64,000 bases of DNA from Betaproteobacteria bacterium Ga0077527. GTDB lineage: Bacteria > Pseudomonadota > Gammaproteobacteria > Burkholderiales > SG8-41. A program made the position numbers and the translations under genes. Positions within the stretch are counted from its first letter, which is position 1. Every line of letters begins with the position of its first letter. Under the pieces are notes generated by a model that saw nothing but the letters and a program-made list of their open reading frames with translations, did not search any database and was not told where the DNA came from. Location: assembly GCA_001464815.1 (NCBI GenBank), contig LNDW01000020.1, positions 62,001-126,000 of the forward strand. Reading direction: 5' to 3'. Positions 53,292-61,407 of this stretch are shown here, one piece after another.

Positions 53292-53305
53292 CCTCACTCC
53301 TCAAT
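53292..53305 (+). repeat. Heptamer repeat, two units
   Basis: CCTCACT followed by CCTCAAT, 3 nt before the AmpD-like start codon on the minus strand; same family as 46291-46325. Confidence 0.5.
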
Positions 53306-53354
53306 CGTGGAAACAAACATACCACGCAGCCCGGCCATCGGTTACTCTGGACAC

Positions 53355-53948
53355 ATGTCCGAAGACCCGCTGCGCCAGATCAGCCGCGAAAACCTCAACG
53401 AACTGCCGGTACGCCGTTACGAGGGGCCGGTGAATTTTGTCGCCAGCCCGGCGCAGCTGCATGCCGCGCGGCTCGATGTGCTCAATGAACGCGTGGTCGG
53501 CTTCGACACCGAGACCCGGCCCGCCTTCCGCAAGGGCGAAAGTTATCTGCCGAGCATCGCCCAGGTCGCCACCGCCAAGACCGTGCACATCTTCCCGCTG
53601 CGTTACCCGGACACCCATCGCCTGCTCGCCGAGATGCTGGCCAGCAGCGAAATCGTCAAGGTTGGCGTATCACTCGCCAACGACCTGCGGACATTGAAGC
53701 AGCGCTTCGACTTCAGTGAACATCGCATCACCGACCTCGGGGTGGTCGCCAAACGCCACGGCTACGCCCAGACCGGCGTGCGCAATCTCGCCGGCATCGT
53801 GCTCGGGTTTCGTATCGCCAAGGGCGCGAAGACCACCAATTGGGCTGCACCCCAGCTCAGCCCGGCGCAGATCGCCTATGCCGCCACCGATGCCTGGGTC
53901 TGCCGCGAGCTGTACCTGCGTTTCGAGACCGAAGGCATGGTCAACTGA
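53355..53948 (+). CDS. 3'-5' exonuclease, DEDDy (RNase D-like)
   Basis: 197 aa. VVGFDTETRP gives the first Asp and Glu, VSLANDLRTLKQRF the second Asp, and IAYAATDAWVCRELY the last Asp with the Tyr four before it, so the full DEDDy set is present. It is a stand-alone exonuclease domain without the RNase D HRDC part. TACTCT at 53343-53348 lies 6 nt before the ATG and no ribosome site is seen. It may act in RNA processing. Confidence 0.9.
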   Translation: MSEDPLRQISRENLNELPVRRYEGPVNFVASPAQLHAARLDVLNERVVGFDTETRPAFRKGESYLPSIAQVATAKTVHIFPLRYPDTHRLLAEMLASSEIVKVGVSLANDLRTLKQRFDFSEHRITDLGVVAKRHGYAQTGVRNLAGIVLGFRIAKGAKTTNWAAPQLSPAQIAYAATDAWVCRELYLRFETEGMVN

Positions 53949-53983
53949 TTGCGACAGTGGTCAAGTACCGCCAAAATGGCGGG

Positions 53984-54973
53984 ATGACCAGCGAATCCGA
54001 CGCAAGCAAGGCCCCCGCTCCCGCCCGACCCGCCCGCTGGCAACGCGCGCTCGCCGTCGTCACTGCCGCCTCGATGGCGCTGCTGATCGGCAGTTGCGCG
54101 CAGATGCCCTCGACCGGCATCACCTCGATCGTGTTCCAGCCACGCGACAAGGCCAGTGCGGTGCTTGAAGGCGAAGCGGTGCAGGACCAGGTGGTCGAGA
54201 AACGCATCGGCGTCGACCAGTTCAAGCTGCGCGGCCCCTTCACCGTGACCACACGCGAGGGCCAGTACCTGAGACTGTCGGCGAAGGAACGCATCCTCGC
54301 CGATTTCTACCTGTCGAGCGAAACCCGCAACGCGCCCCTGGTGATCCTGCTGCACGGCTACAACAACACCAAGGCCGACCACGCCTACCAGGGCATGCAC
54401 CTCGCCACCTGGGGCATGAACAGCATCGTGCTGCAACTGCCCAACCGCGGCTCCTGGATCAACCACGGCCGCACGCTGGCGCGCATCGTTGATTACATCC
54501 GCAAGCGGCCCAGCGATTTTCCCAATGCCGACATGAGCCGCATCGTGCTGGTCGGCCATTCCTTCGGCGCCTCGTCAGTGGTCTACGCGCTGGCGCAGGG
54601 CGCCCAGGCCTCAGGCGCGGTGCTGCTCGACCCCGCGGCTTTCGGCGCGGCGCTGCCCGCAGCGCTGGTCAAGGTCAACAAGCCGGTGCTGGTGATCGGC
54701 GCCGACGAAGAGGTGTTTCCGGCGCGCGGCCGCGAGCTGTTTTTCCGCAGCATCCGCGAGAACGTCGCTGAACTTTCGATCCGCAACGCCGGTCATGAGG
54801 ATGCGCAGTTCCGCCTGCGCGACGACGGCAGCCGCGAGGAGCAGATGGCTTTTCTCAGTGCGATGACTTCGGCGGTGATCAGCATCAGCTCCACCAGCCG
54901 CCTCGATTACGCCTGGCAGAGTTATGAACCGGCCATCGCGGCGCAGCGCTTTTTTGATGTCCGGAAGAAGTAA
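53984..54973 (+). CDS. Alpha/beta-hydrolase, probable lipoprotein
   Basis: 329 aa. An unusually long charged start (24 residues) precedes a hydrophobic stretch and LLIGSC, a possible lipobox with Cys at 38. The hydrolase domain shows LVILLHGYNN (oxyanion region), VGHSFGAS with the nucleophile Ser, and NAGHED with the catalytic His; VIGADEEVFP gives an acid. The substrate is unknown. It begins 35 nt after the exonuclease stop. Confidence 0.82.
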   Translation: MTSESDASKAPAPARPARWQRALAVVTAASMALLIGSCAQMPSTGITSIVFQPRDKASAVLEGEAVQDQVVEKRIGVDQFKLRGPFTVTTREGQYLRLSAKERILADFYLSSETRNAPLVILLHGYNNTKADHAYQGMHLATWGMNSIVLQLPNRGSWINHGRTLARIVDYIRKRPSDFPNADMSRIVLVGHSFGASSVVYALAQGAQASGAVLLDPAAFGAALPAALVKVNKPVLVIGADEEVFPARGRELFFRSIRENVAELSIRNAGHEDAQFRLRDDGSREEQMAFLSAMTSAVISISSTSRLDYAWQSYEPAIAAQRFFDVRKK

Positions 54974-54981
54974 TTTTATTT

Positions 54982-54994
54982 TAAGTCATTGTTT
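54982..54994 (+). repeat. AT-rich 13-mer repeat, copy 3
   Basis: TAAGTCATTGTTT, followed by more A/T sequence, 9 nt after the hydrolase stop and 15 nt before the next start codon. Confidence 0.7.
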
Positions 54995-55009
54995 ATTTAA
55001 TATTATTTA

Positions 55010-55960
55010 ATGGCCATGATGATCAACATTCCATGTCATCTGCTGCGCGGCGCGCTCATCGCGCCGCTGATGCTGCTGTCCGTCGCCGTTCCGGCCGCGG
55101 AAGCACCACCGTCGATCGACATCGAGATGTCGCGCCAGCAGAGCATCAACCACAGCCGTGGTCCGGCGCGCCCGGACGGTTATGTCATCGACCGTGGAAT
55201 GGCCGCCTACGTGCTGGCCCTGATGCCCGGGTTCGAGCAGGCCGTCGCAAACCTCGGCGCCAAGGACCGCTGGCTGGATATCGGGGCCGGGCGCGGACAG
55301 GCGATGATCGATTATCACGGCGTACTCGTCGACAGCGCCCGTCCGCGTACGGCGCTACCGCGCAAAGCCAACACGGTGGCGATGTCCATTGAGGACCGGC
55401 GCGAACAGGCCTGGCATGACAGCGCGCTGCTGCTGGAGCCCGGACAGATGCGCTATGTTTATGGCCGGCAGTTGCGCAACTACACCACCGAAGAGATCGG
55501 CGGGCCATTCCGCTTGATCAGCGACGTGATCGGCGGTTTCTCCTACACCGAGGAATTAAGCGGGCTGGTGCAGAAAATACTGTCATTGATGGAAGTGAAT
55601 GGCGATTTCTATGCCGTGCTGCAGGATGTGCGCTCGGAGGAGGGCGACAACAAGCCCTTCTATCCGAACGAACCTTTTCTCACCCGCATCCTCGATGAAT
55701 CAGGACAGGACACCAGCGTCTGCGCCTGGCTCAGGCAGATCAGTTGTGCACAGGTGATCTGCCAGCCGAAAACCGGCTGGCGACCACCGATTCAGACGTA
55801 CCGGGTGCGCAAAACCTGCAACGAAGTCAACGTGCCCCGGCTCGAACGGGTGCGTTATGTGGCGGGCACGCCACCCGAGCGCGTGTTCCGGATGACACCA
55901 AAACCGGCAACTCCGCCCGCTGCGGCCGCGACCTCACCCGCGGCAGCCGCCACCCGCTGA
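55010..55960 (+). CDS. Exported methyltransferase-fold protein of unknown function
   Basis: 316 aa with a signal peptide (LMLLSVAVPAAEA|PPS). RWLDIGAGRGQAMIDYHG is a good SAM-binding motif I of class I methyltransferases; DVIGGFSYTEELSGLVQK and SLMEVNGDFYAVLQDV resemble the motif IV-VI region. An acidic residue normally at the end of strand 2 is hard to place. The C-terminal part has four Cys (CAWLRQISCAQVICQPK and KTC), then a Pro/Ala-rich tail. SAM is not known in the periplasm, so either the signal is not used or the fold has a new role. Confidence 0.6.
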   Translation: MAMMINIPCHLLRGALIAPLMLLSVAVPAAEAPPSIDIEMSRQQSINHSRGPARPDGYVIDRGMAAYVLALMPGFEQAVANLGAKDRWLDIGAGRGQAMIDYHGVLVDSARPRTALPRKANTVAMSIEDRREQAWHDSALLLEPGQMRYVYGRQLRNYTTEEIGGPFRLISDVIGGFSYTEELSGLVQKILSLMEVNGDFYAVLQDVRSEEGDNKPFYPNEPFLTRILDESGQDTSVCAWLRQISCAQVICQPKTGWRPPIQTYRVRKTCNEVNVPRLERVRYVAGTPPERVFRMTPKPATPPAAAATSPAAAATR

Positions 55961-55980
55961 CCGGGCCGGCCTCCGGCCGG

Positions 55981-56952
55981 TCATTCCCGCGGAATCTTCG
56001 CCGCGTTGATGACCTTGCCCCAGGCCGCGATCTCGGTCCTGATCTGGGCAAGAAATTCCGCCGGCGAATTGCCTTCGGGCTCGATGCCCAGCGCCACCAG
56101 GCGTTCGGTGACCTCGGGTTTTTTCACCATCACCGCCATCTCGCGATGCAGGCGGTTGATGATCGCGGGCGGCGTGCCCTTCGGCGCGTGTAATCCGTAC
56201 CAGGACAGCACTTCATAACCGGGCACCGTCTCGCCGATGGTCGGCAACTCGGGCGCCGAAGCGATGCGTTTGGTGCCGGTGACACCCAGCGCGCGCAGCT
56301 TGCCGGCCTTGATGTGTGGAAATGCCGAGGAGTATGCCGAAATCAGCATCTGCACCTGTCCCGCCATCAGTTCGGTCAGCGCCGGGCCCGCGCCCTTGTA
56401 GGCGATGTGCACGATGTCGATGCCGGCGAGAAACTTGAACTGCTCGCCGGCAAGGTGCGCGGTCGAACCGATACCCGCCGAAGCAAAATTGATCGCGCCG
56501 GGTTTGGCCCGGGCCAGCCCGATCAGGTCCTTCACCGTCTTTGCCTGCACCGAGGGATGCACCACCAGCACCAGCTGGCTGGAACCGACACGGCTGATCG
56601 GATGGATATCCTTCGTCGGGTCATAGGGCAGCTTCAGCCGCAGATTCGGTGCAATGACAATCTCGCCGCCAGCCGACATCAGCGTGGTGTAACCGTCGGG
56701 CGCGGCCTGGGTCAGGATGCCCACCGCCAGCGTGCCGCCGGCGCCACCGCGGTTATCAACGATCACCTGCTGGCCCATCGCCTCGCTGAAATGCTGCGCG
56801 GTGATCCGCGCGGTGAGATCGCTCGGGCCACCCGGCGGATAACTGACCAGCATGCGGATCGGCCGCAGCGGATATTTCACCTCGGCCGCCTGCACCTGCA
56901 CACCCGCGCCGAGCAGCGCGGCCGTCACCAACGTCAATGCTGAAATTCTCAT
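55981..56952 (-). CDS. TctC/Bug-family periplasmic solute-binding protein (copy 4)
   Basis: 323 aa from MRISALTLVT (GGAG 7 nt upstream); an ATG at 56970 is also in frame. Signal peptide ends near GVQVQAAE. Family blocks: RPIRMLVSYPPGGPSDLTAR, VDNRGGAGGTLAV, APDGYTTLMSAGG, and YKGAGPALTELMAGQVQM. It has no clear enzyme partner on its strand and is divergent from a large exported hydrolase, which may release what it binds. Confidence 0.92.
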   Translation of the reverse strand: MRISALTLVTAALLGAGVQVQAAEVKYPLRPIRMLVSYPPGGPSDLTARITAQHFSEAMGQQVIVDNRGGAGGTLAVGILTQAAPDGYTTLMSAGGEIVIAPNLRLKLPYDPTKDIHPISRVGSSQLVLVVHPSVQAKTVKDLIGLARAKPGAINFASAGIGSTAHLAGEQFKFLAGIDIVHIAYKGAGPALTELMAGQVQMLISAYSSAFPHIKAGKLRALGVTGTKRIASAPELPTIGETVPGYEVLSWYGLHAPKGTPPAIINRLHREMAVMVKKPEVTERLVALGIEPEGNSPAEFLAQIRTEIAAWGKVINAAKIPRE

Positions 56953-57103
56953 CACCACACTCCGGTTCATGGACGGACCGCGCCGCCGATGGCTGAAGTT
57001 TAGCCCAGTCGTCCGGCCCATTCGTTCAACCCATTAGCGGCGCAGGTGATTTCCGGTAAAGTCCAGCCATAACAAGCTGTGCCATTCACGACCGGAGGGG
57101 GTC

Positions 57104-59242
57104 ATGATGAATCGTCCCAACAGCGCCGTTTTTGCGGCCGCCTGCATTGCAGTGATCACGCTCGCCTGCACGCCAGCTTCAGCGCGCGTCACCCGCATCG
57201 TCATCGACCAGACCGTGTCGCCGGCCTTCTGCAAGGGCGAACACTGCAACAGCTACGGCAGCGCCGGCCAGTACGAACAGATCTCCGGCCGCGCCTTCGG
57301 TGAACTTGATCCCGACGATCCGCTGAACGCGCTGATCCAGGACATCCAACTCGTCAAGGACCGCGACGGCAAGGTGCGTTATGTCGCCACCTTCGTCATC
57401 ACCAAGCCGCTCGACAACAGCAAGGCCAGCGGCATGTTGTGGCATGAAGTGCCCAACCGCGGCCGGCCGGTGCTGATCTCCACCCAGGAACGCGAGTTCG
57501 GCGACATCGGCCTCGCCACCGCCTGGCAGGGTGACAACGCCGGCTTCGGCACCGCGCTGGGCACCACCGTGCGTGAAACCATGGGCACCGGCGCCAACCA
57601 CTGGCTGCAGCTGCCGGTGGTGAAAAACAGCGACGGCTCGCCGGTCACCGGCCTGGTATTCGCGCGCATCATCAACCGCAGCGGCCCCGGCGCACAGCCG
57701 CTGATCGTACAAACCAATCCGGTGCCCTATATGCCGGCCAGCCTTGACACCAAACAGGCCACGCTGGTCTCGCGCGACCACGAAACCATCGACGGCAAGG
57801 TGCGCGGTGAAACCCGCATCGCCGCACAGGACTGGAAATTCTGCGGCGGCGGCACTTTCGATGAACCGGTGGCACTGACGCAACTGCCGGTGCAGATCTG
57901 CCTGAAGGGCGGCTTCGACGCGAAGAAGCTCTATCAAGTGGTTTACACCGCGAAGGATCCCTACCCGCTGGGCATCGGCTTCGCCGCATGGCGCGACCTC
58001 GGTTCGTTTTTCAAATATGCCAAAGCCGACGACCACGGCACCGCCAATCCGATTGCCGGCCTGACCACACACAGCATCGCGCGCGGCCGTTCGCAGTCCG
58101 GCAACTATCTGCGCGGCTGGCTGCACCTGGGATTTAATCAAGACGAGGCCAAGAGGCGCGTACACGACGGCATGTGGCCGGTGATCGCCGGCCGGCGCAT
58201 CGCGCTCAATTTCCGCTGGGCGCAGCCCGATGGCGTGCTTGAGCTGTACCAGGCCGGCAGTGAAGGCCCGCAATGGTGGCTGCCCTGGCCTGATCGCGCA
58301 CGCAACCTGCCCGCACGCAGCATCCAGGACCGCTGCATGGCCAGCAACACCTGCCCGAAAATCATCGAGCATTTTGGCGCCGCCGAAATCTGGGCGCTGA
58401 AACTCGGCCCGGAATGGATAGGCACCGACGCGAAACAGGACATCCCGCTGCCCGACAACGTGCGCCGTTATTACGTCGCCAGCAGCACCCACGGCGGCGG
58501 CAGCGGCGGCTTCAACGCCAGCCTCGCCGAGTTTCACCAGAAGGCAAAACCGGTGAGCTGCCCCGGCAACAACTGGGGCCGCGGCTTGCTGCCCGCCAAC
58601 CCGCTGTCGCATGACGAGCCGTGGCGCGCGATCACCGTGCACTTCCGCGACTGGGTGATGAAGGACATCGCGCCGCCGCCGAGCCGCTTTCCGACGCTGA
58701 AAGCCGGCGAACTGGTCGAGCCGAACAAGGCGGCAATGGGTTTCCCGACGCTGCCCGGCCTGCGCGCCAGCGCACCCGAAGCCGACCTGATCAATCCCTT
58801 TCTTGATTACGACTGGGGCCGCCAGTTCGACGCCAACGATGCCTCGGGCATTCCGACCGTGATACCGCCGCGCATCCGCCGGATCCTGCCGATGCGCGTG
58901 CCCAGGGTGAATGCCGACGGCAACGAGATCGGCGGCATTCCGGTGGTGCTGCTCGAAGCACCGCTCGGCACCTACACCGGCTGGAACATCACCGCCGGTG
59001 GCTTCCATGACGGCAAGCTGTGCAACTACGCCGGCGGCATGGTGCCCTTCGCGCGCAGCAAGGCCGAACGTGAAGCCAGCAACGATCCGCGTCCGTCGCT
59101 CGAAGAACGCTACGGCTCACACGCCGGTTATGTCGAAGCGGTGCGCAAGGCCACCGAGAAGGTCAAGGCCGCGGGCTTTTTGCTGGAGCGTGATGCCGCG
59201 GCGCTGGTGAAGCAGGCCGAGGCGAGCAATGTGTTGAAGTAG
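57104..59242 (+). CDS. Large exported alpha/beta-hydrolase-domain protein
   Basis: 712 aa with a signal peptide (IAVITLACTPASA|RVT). It belongs to the family annotated as alpha/beta hydrolase domain (Abhydrolase_10 type): a beta-rich N-terminal half, then IARGRSQSGNYLRGWLHLGFN with a GxSxSG-type nucleophile elbow (Ser in RSQSG), and a C-terminal half with SSTHGGGSGG and a late HAGYVEAVRKA. Four Cys could form disulfides. GGAGGGGG lies upstream of two adjacent ATGs. The substrate is unknown; an ester is likely. Confidence 0.8.
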   Translation: MMNRPNSAVFAAACIAVITLACTPASARVTRIVIDQTVSPAFCKGEHCNSYGSAGQYEQISGRAFGELDPDDPLNALIQDIQLVKDRDGKVRYVATFVITKPLDNSKASGMLWHEVPNRGRPVLISTQEREFGDIGLATAWQGDNAGFGTALGTTVRETMGTGANHWLQLPVVKNSDGSPVTGLVFARIINRSGPGAQPLIVQTNPVPYMPASLDTKQATLVSRDHETIDGKVRGETRIAAQDWKFCGGGTFDEPVALTQLPVQICLKGGFDAKKLYQVVYTAKDPYPLGIGFAAWRDLGSFFKYAKADDHGTANPIAGLTTHSIARGRSQSGNYLRGWLHLGFNQDEAKRRVHDGMWPVIAGRRIALNFRWAQPDGVLELYQAGSEGPQWWLPWPDRARNLPARSIQDRCMASNTCPKIIEHFGAAEIWALKLGPEWIGTDAKQDIPLPDNVRRYYVASSTHGGGSGGFNASLAEFHQKAKPVSCPGNNWGRGLLPANPLSHDEPWRAITVHFRDWVMKDIAPPPSRFPTLKAGELVEPNKAAMGFPTLPGLRASAPEADLINPFLDYDWGRQFDANDASGIPTVIPPRIRRILPMRVPRVNADGNEIGGIPVVLLEAPLGTYTGWNITAGGFHDGKLCNYAGGMVPFARSKAEREASNDPRPSLEERYGSHAGYVEAVRKATEKVKAAGFLLERDAAALVKQAEASNVLK

Positions 59243-59271
59243 CGTGATGAAGCACAACACCTGAAAATGCA

Positions 59272-59425
59272 CCCCGTCATTCCGGCGCACGCCGGTATCC
59301 CCTTCCCCCGCGGGCGGGGGAAGGTAGGATGGGGGATAAACCACTGGATCCCCGCCCGTCCCCCAGGGGGACTTCCTTCGGGGCGCCCCCCAAGGGGACT
59401 TCCTTCGGGGCGCCCGGGATGACGA
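59272..59425. repeat. Intergenic palindromic repeat with a tandem 27-bp duplication
   Basis: The ends CGTCATTCCGG and CCCGGGATGACG are near-complements, so the whole block can fold. Within it, 59361-59387 and 59388-59414 are tandem 27-bp units that differ at one base, each with GGGACTTCCTTCGGGGCG. A G/C-rich hairpin (CCCCCGC and GCGGGGG) lies near 59307-59322. Blocks of this kind are common between proteobacterial genes. Confidence 0.75.
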
Positions 59426-59431
59426 TCCAGA

Positions 59432-60115
59432 TCAGGCCGCGACCGGATCGAGCCCGCGGATCATTCTTCGCAGTTGCTCGCCGGTGATCAGCTCGATGGT
59501 GATGCGGTTGTTTTCGACGTAACGCCGCGCTTCTTCGGTGAAGCTGCCCGAGGTGACGACAAACACGCCGACCGCATTCTCGGTCCCGGCCACCGCGCAC
59601 AGTTCACGCACCACGGCAACACCGACACGCTGCACCCGCCAGTGCTTGCACTGCACGAGGTAGCGGTCTTCGCCGATGCCTGCCACCAGATCAACGCCGG
59701 CCTCGGGCATGCGCGTGGCGCGCTGATCGACAACAAAACCCTTGCGCCGGAAAAACTCCGCGACCAGATTCTCGAACTCGCGGCCTGACAGTTGCTGCAG
59801 CAACGCGGCGCCATGCTCCTCGGCCACTTCGCTGTAATTGCGCTGATGGCGGTAGTTGAGCCAGGCCGACCACAGCGTCAATGTCACGAAAGCCGCGGGC
59901 AACAATATCTGCGCCACCTTGGCGAGATCGCGTACGGCAGGCAGCGCGATCTGTTGCAGTGTCGAGAGGTCAGCGCCCCTGGCCGTGGTCGCGGCATAGA
60001 CCAGCGCATACGCCGCCGCCCACGACAACACGGCGGCCAGCACACCAGCCCACCACGGCAGGCGCGTGAGGTGCTCGACAAACAGTTCCGGCGTATGGGT
60101 TTTGCGATGGTTCAA
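59432..60115 (-). CDS. Membrane-anchored Mrr-type restriction endonuclease-like protein
   Basis: 227 aa when started at a TTG (60115) that has GGGGAG 6 nt upstream; no ATG is in frame near. Two membrane helices (about residues 20-40 and 62-82) are followed by an Mrr-type nuclease domain: LSGREFENLVAEFFRRKGFVVDQR, then AGVDLVAGIGEDRYLVQCKHW with the D-(X)n-QxK catalytic core, and AVGVFVVTSGSFTEEARRYV. It would be held at the inner membrane with the nuclease in the cytoplasm. Function may be defence or DNA turnover. Confidence 0.82.
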   Translation of the reverse strand: MNHRKTHTPELFVEHLTRLPWWAGVLAAVLSWAAAYALVYAATTARGADLSTLQQIALPAVRDLAKVAQILLPAAFVTLTLWSAWLNYRHQRNYSEVAEEHGAALLQQLSGREFENLVAEFFRRKGFVVDQRATRMPEAGVDLVAGIGEDRYLVQCKHWRVQRVGVAVVRELCAVAGTENAVGVFVVTSGSFTEEARRYVENNRITIELITGEQLRRMIRGLDPVAA

Positions 60116-60315
60116 ATGCCACTCCCCAAGGGTGAATTCATCGCGGAATTGTGGACGCCTCCACAACACCACACCAGCGCAATACTGCACAGTCGCAGGG
60201 CCTGCGCGCCGCCGTGAAGGTGCGCGCGCCACGGTTTGCGCCGTGCACAGGCCCGACACCAGCAGGGCTCACTGCACAGAGAGGGTGTCAACCATCGCAG
60301 ATGGGTGAAAATACT

Positions 60316-60328
60316 TAAGTAATTGTTT
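60316..60328 (+). repeat. AT-rich 13-mer repeat, copy 4
   Basis: TAAGTAATTGTTT, followed by a further A/T stretch to about 60350, downstream of the stop of Bug copy 5 (minus strand). No gene is seen in 60116-60382. Confidence 0.7.
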
Positions 60329-60382
60329 TAATTGATATTTTTATCAAAATCACCTGCCTCATTACACCGCGGCCAGACACCA

Positions 60383-61372
60383 TCAATCCGCTTTGGCTCC
60401 CGAGACCTGCACCACCTGCGTCCACTTCGCAATATCGCGCTTGATCAACGCCGCAAAATCCTCGGGCGTGCCGCTGGCGATATCACCACCTTCGACCGCG
60501 ATGCGTTTTTTCATGTCGTCGCTGCGCAGCGCCTTCATCAATTCGGTGCTGAGCCTGGTGATGATGTCGCCCGGAGTGCCCGCCGGTGCCAGCAGGCCAT
60601 ACCAGGTGCCAGCGTCATAACCGGGCAGCCCGGCTTCGGCGATGGACGGAATATCCGGCACCGCCGATGAACGCTTGGCGGTGCTCACACCCAGCGCCTT
60701 CAGCTTGCCGCTTCTGACATGCGGCAATGCCGGCGGCAGGTTGAGGATGGCCAGCGAAATCTCGCCGGTCATCACGCCGATCACCGCCGACGGCGCGCCC
60801 TTGAACGGCACGTGCAGCATGTTCACCTTGGCCAGCACGCGGAACAGCTCGCCCGACAGATGCGCCGTGCTGCCGTTGCCGCCCGAGCCGAAAGTCAGCG
60901 CGCCGGGTTTTGCTTTCGCCAGTGCAATCAGATCCTTCACCGTCTTCACCGGCAGCGAGGGATGCACGATCAGGATGTTGGGTGCGGTCGACACCAGGCC
61001 GATCGGCGAAAAATCCTTCACCGCGTCATAGGGCAGTTTCGGATACAGCGCGGGATTCACCGAATGCGAACCCGCGCTGGCCATGATCAGCGTGTAGCCA
61101 TCGGGCGGCGCCTTTGCCGCCAGCTCCGCGCCAAGACTGCCACCGGCACCGGGACGCGGGTCGGCGACCACAGGACGGCCGAGCTGCTCGCCGAGTTTTT
61201 GCGCAGTGACCCGTGCAATCAGGTCCGGCCCGCTGCCGGGCGCCGAAGGCACGATCATGCGGATGGTCTTGGCCGGATAGGGCTGCGCCGAAGCCGGCAT
61301 CACCACCAACAAAACCGCCGGCAACGACAGGCAGCACAGCACGACCCCGCCCTTCGCATCAATCCTGTTCAT
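60383..61372 (-). CDS. TctC/Bug-family periplasmic solute-binding protein (copy 5)
   Basis: 329 aa from MNRIDAKGG (ATG at 61372); GTGs just upstream are possible. Signal peptide ends near VVMPASAQ. Family blocks: KTIRMIVPSAPGSGPDLIAR, DPRPGAGGSLGAE, PPDGYTLIMASAG, and VPFKGAPSAVIGVMTGEISL. It lies 35 nt after the enolase-superfamily gene on the same strand, so the pair is likely cotranscribed and it may bring in the enzyme's sugar-acid or similar substrate. Confidence 0.92.
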   Translation of the reverse strand: MNRIDAKGGVVLCCLSLPAVLLVVMPASAQPYPAKTIRMIVPSAPGSGPDLIARVTAQKLGEQLGRPVVADPRPGAGGSLGAELAAKAPPDGYTLIMASAGSHSVNPALYPKLPYDAVKDFSPIGLVSTAPNILIVHPSLPVKTVKDLIALAKAKPGALTFGSGGNGSTAHLSGELFRVLAKVNMLHVPFKGAPSAVIGVMTGEISLAILNLPPALPHVRSGKLKALGVSTAKRSSAVPDIPSIAEAGLPGYDAGTWYGLLAPAGTPGDIITRLSTELMKALRSDDMKKRIAVEGGDIASGTPEDFAALIKRDIAKWTQVVQVSGAKAD

Positions 61373-61407
61373 CACGGCCACCCTGTAAATTATTCTTAAA
61401 CAAGACC

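Noticed and set aside
59432-60259. Longer form of the Mrr-like protein from 60259
   Set aside because: The first 48 residues are Arg/Ala-rich shadow-like sequence, and a good ribosome site sits before the TTG at 60115.
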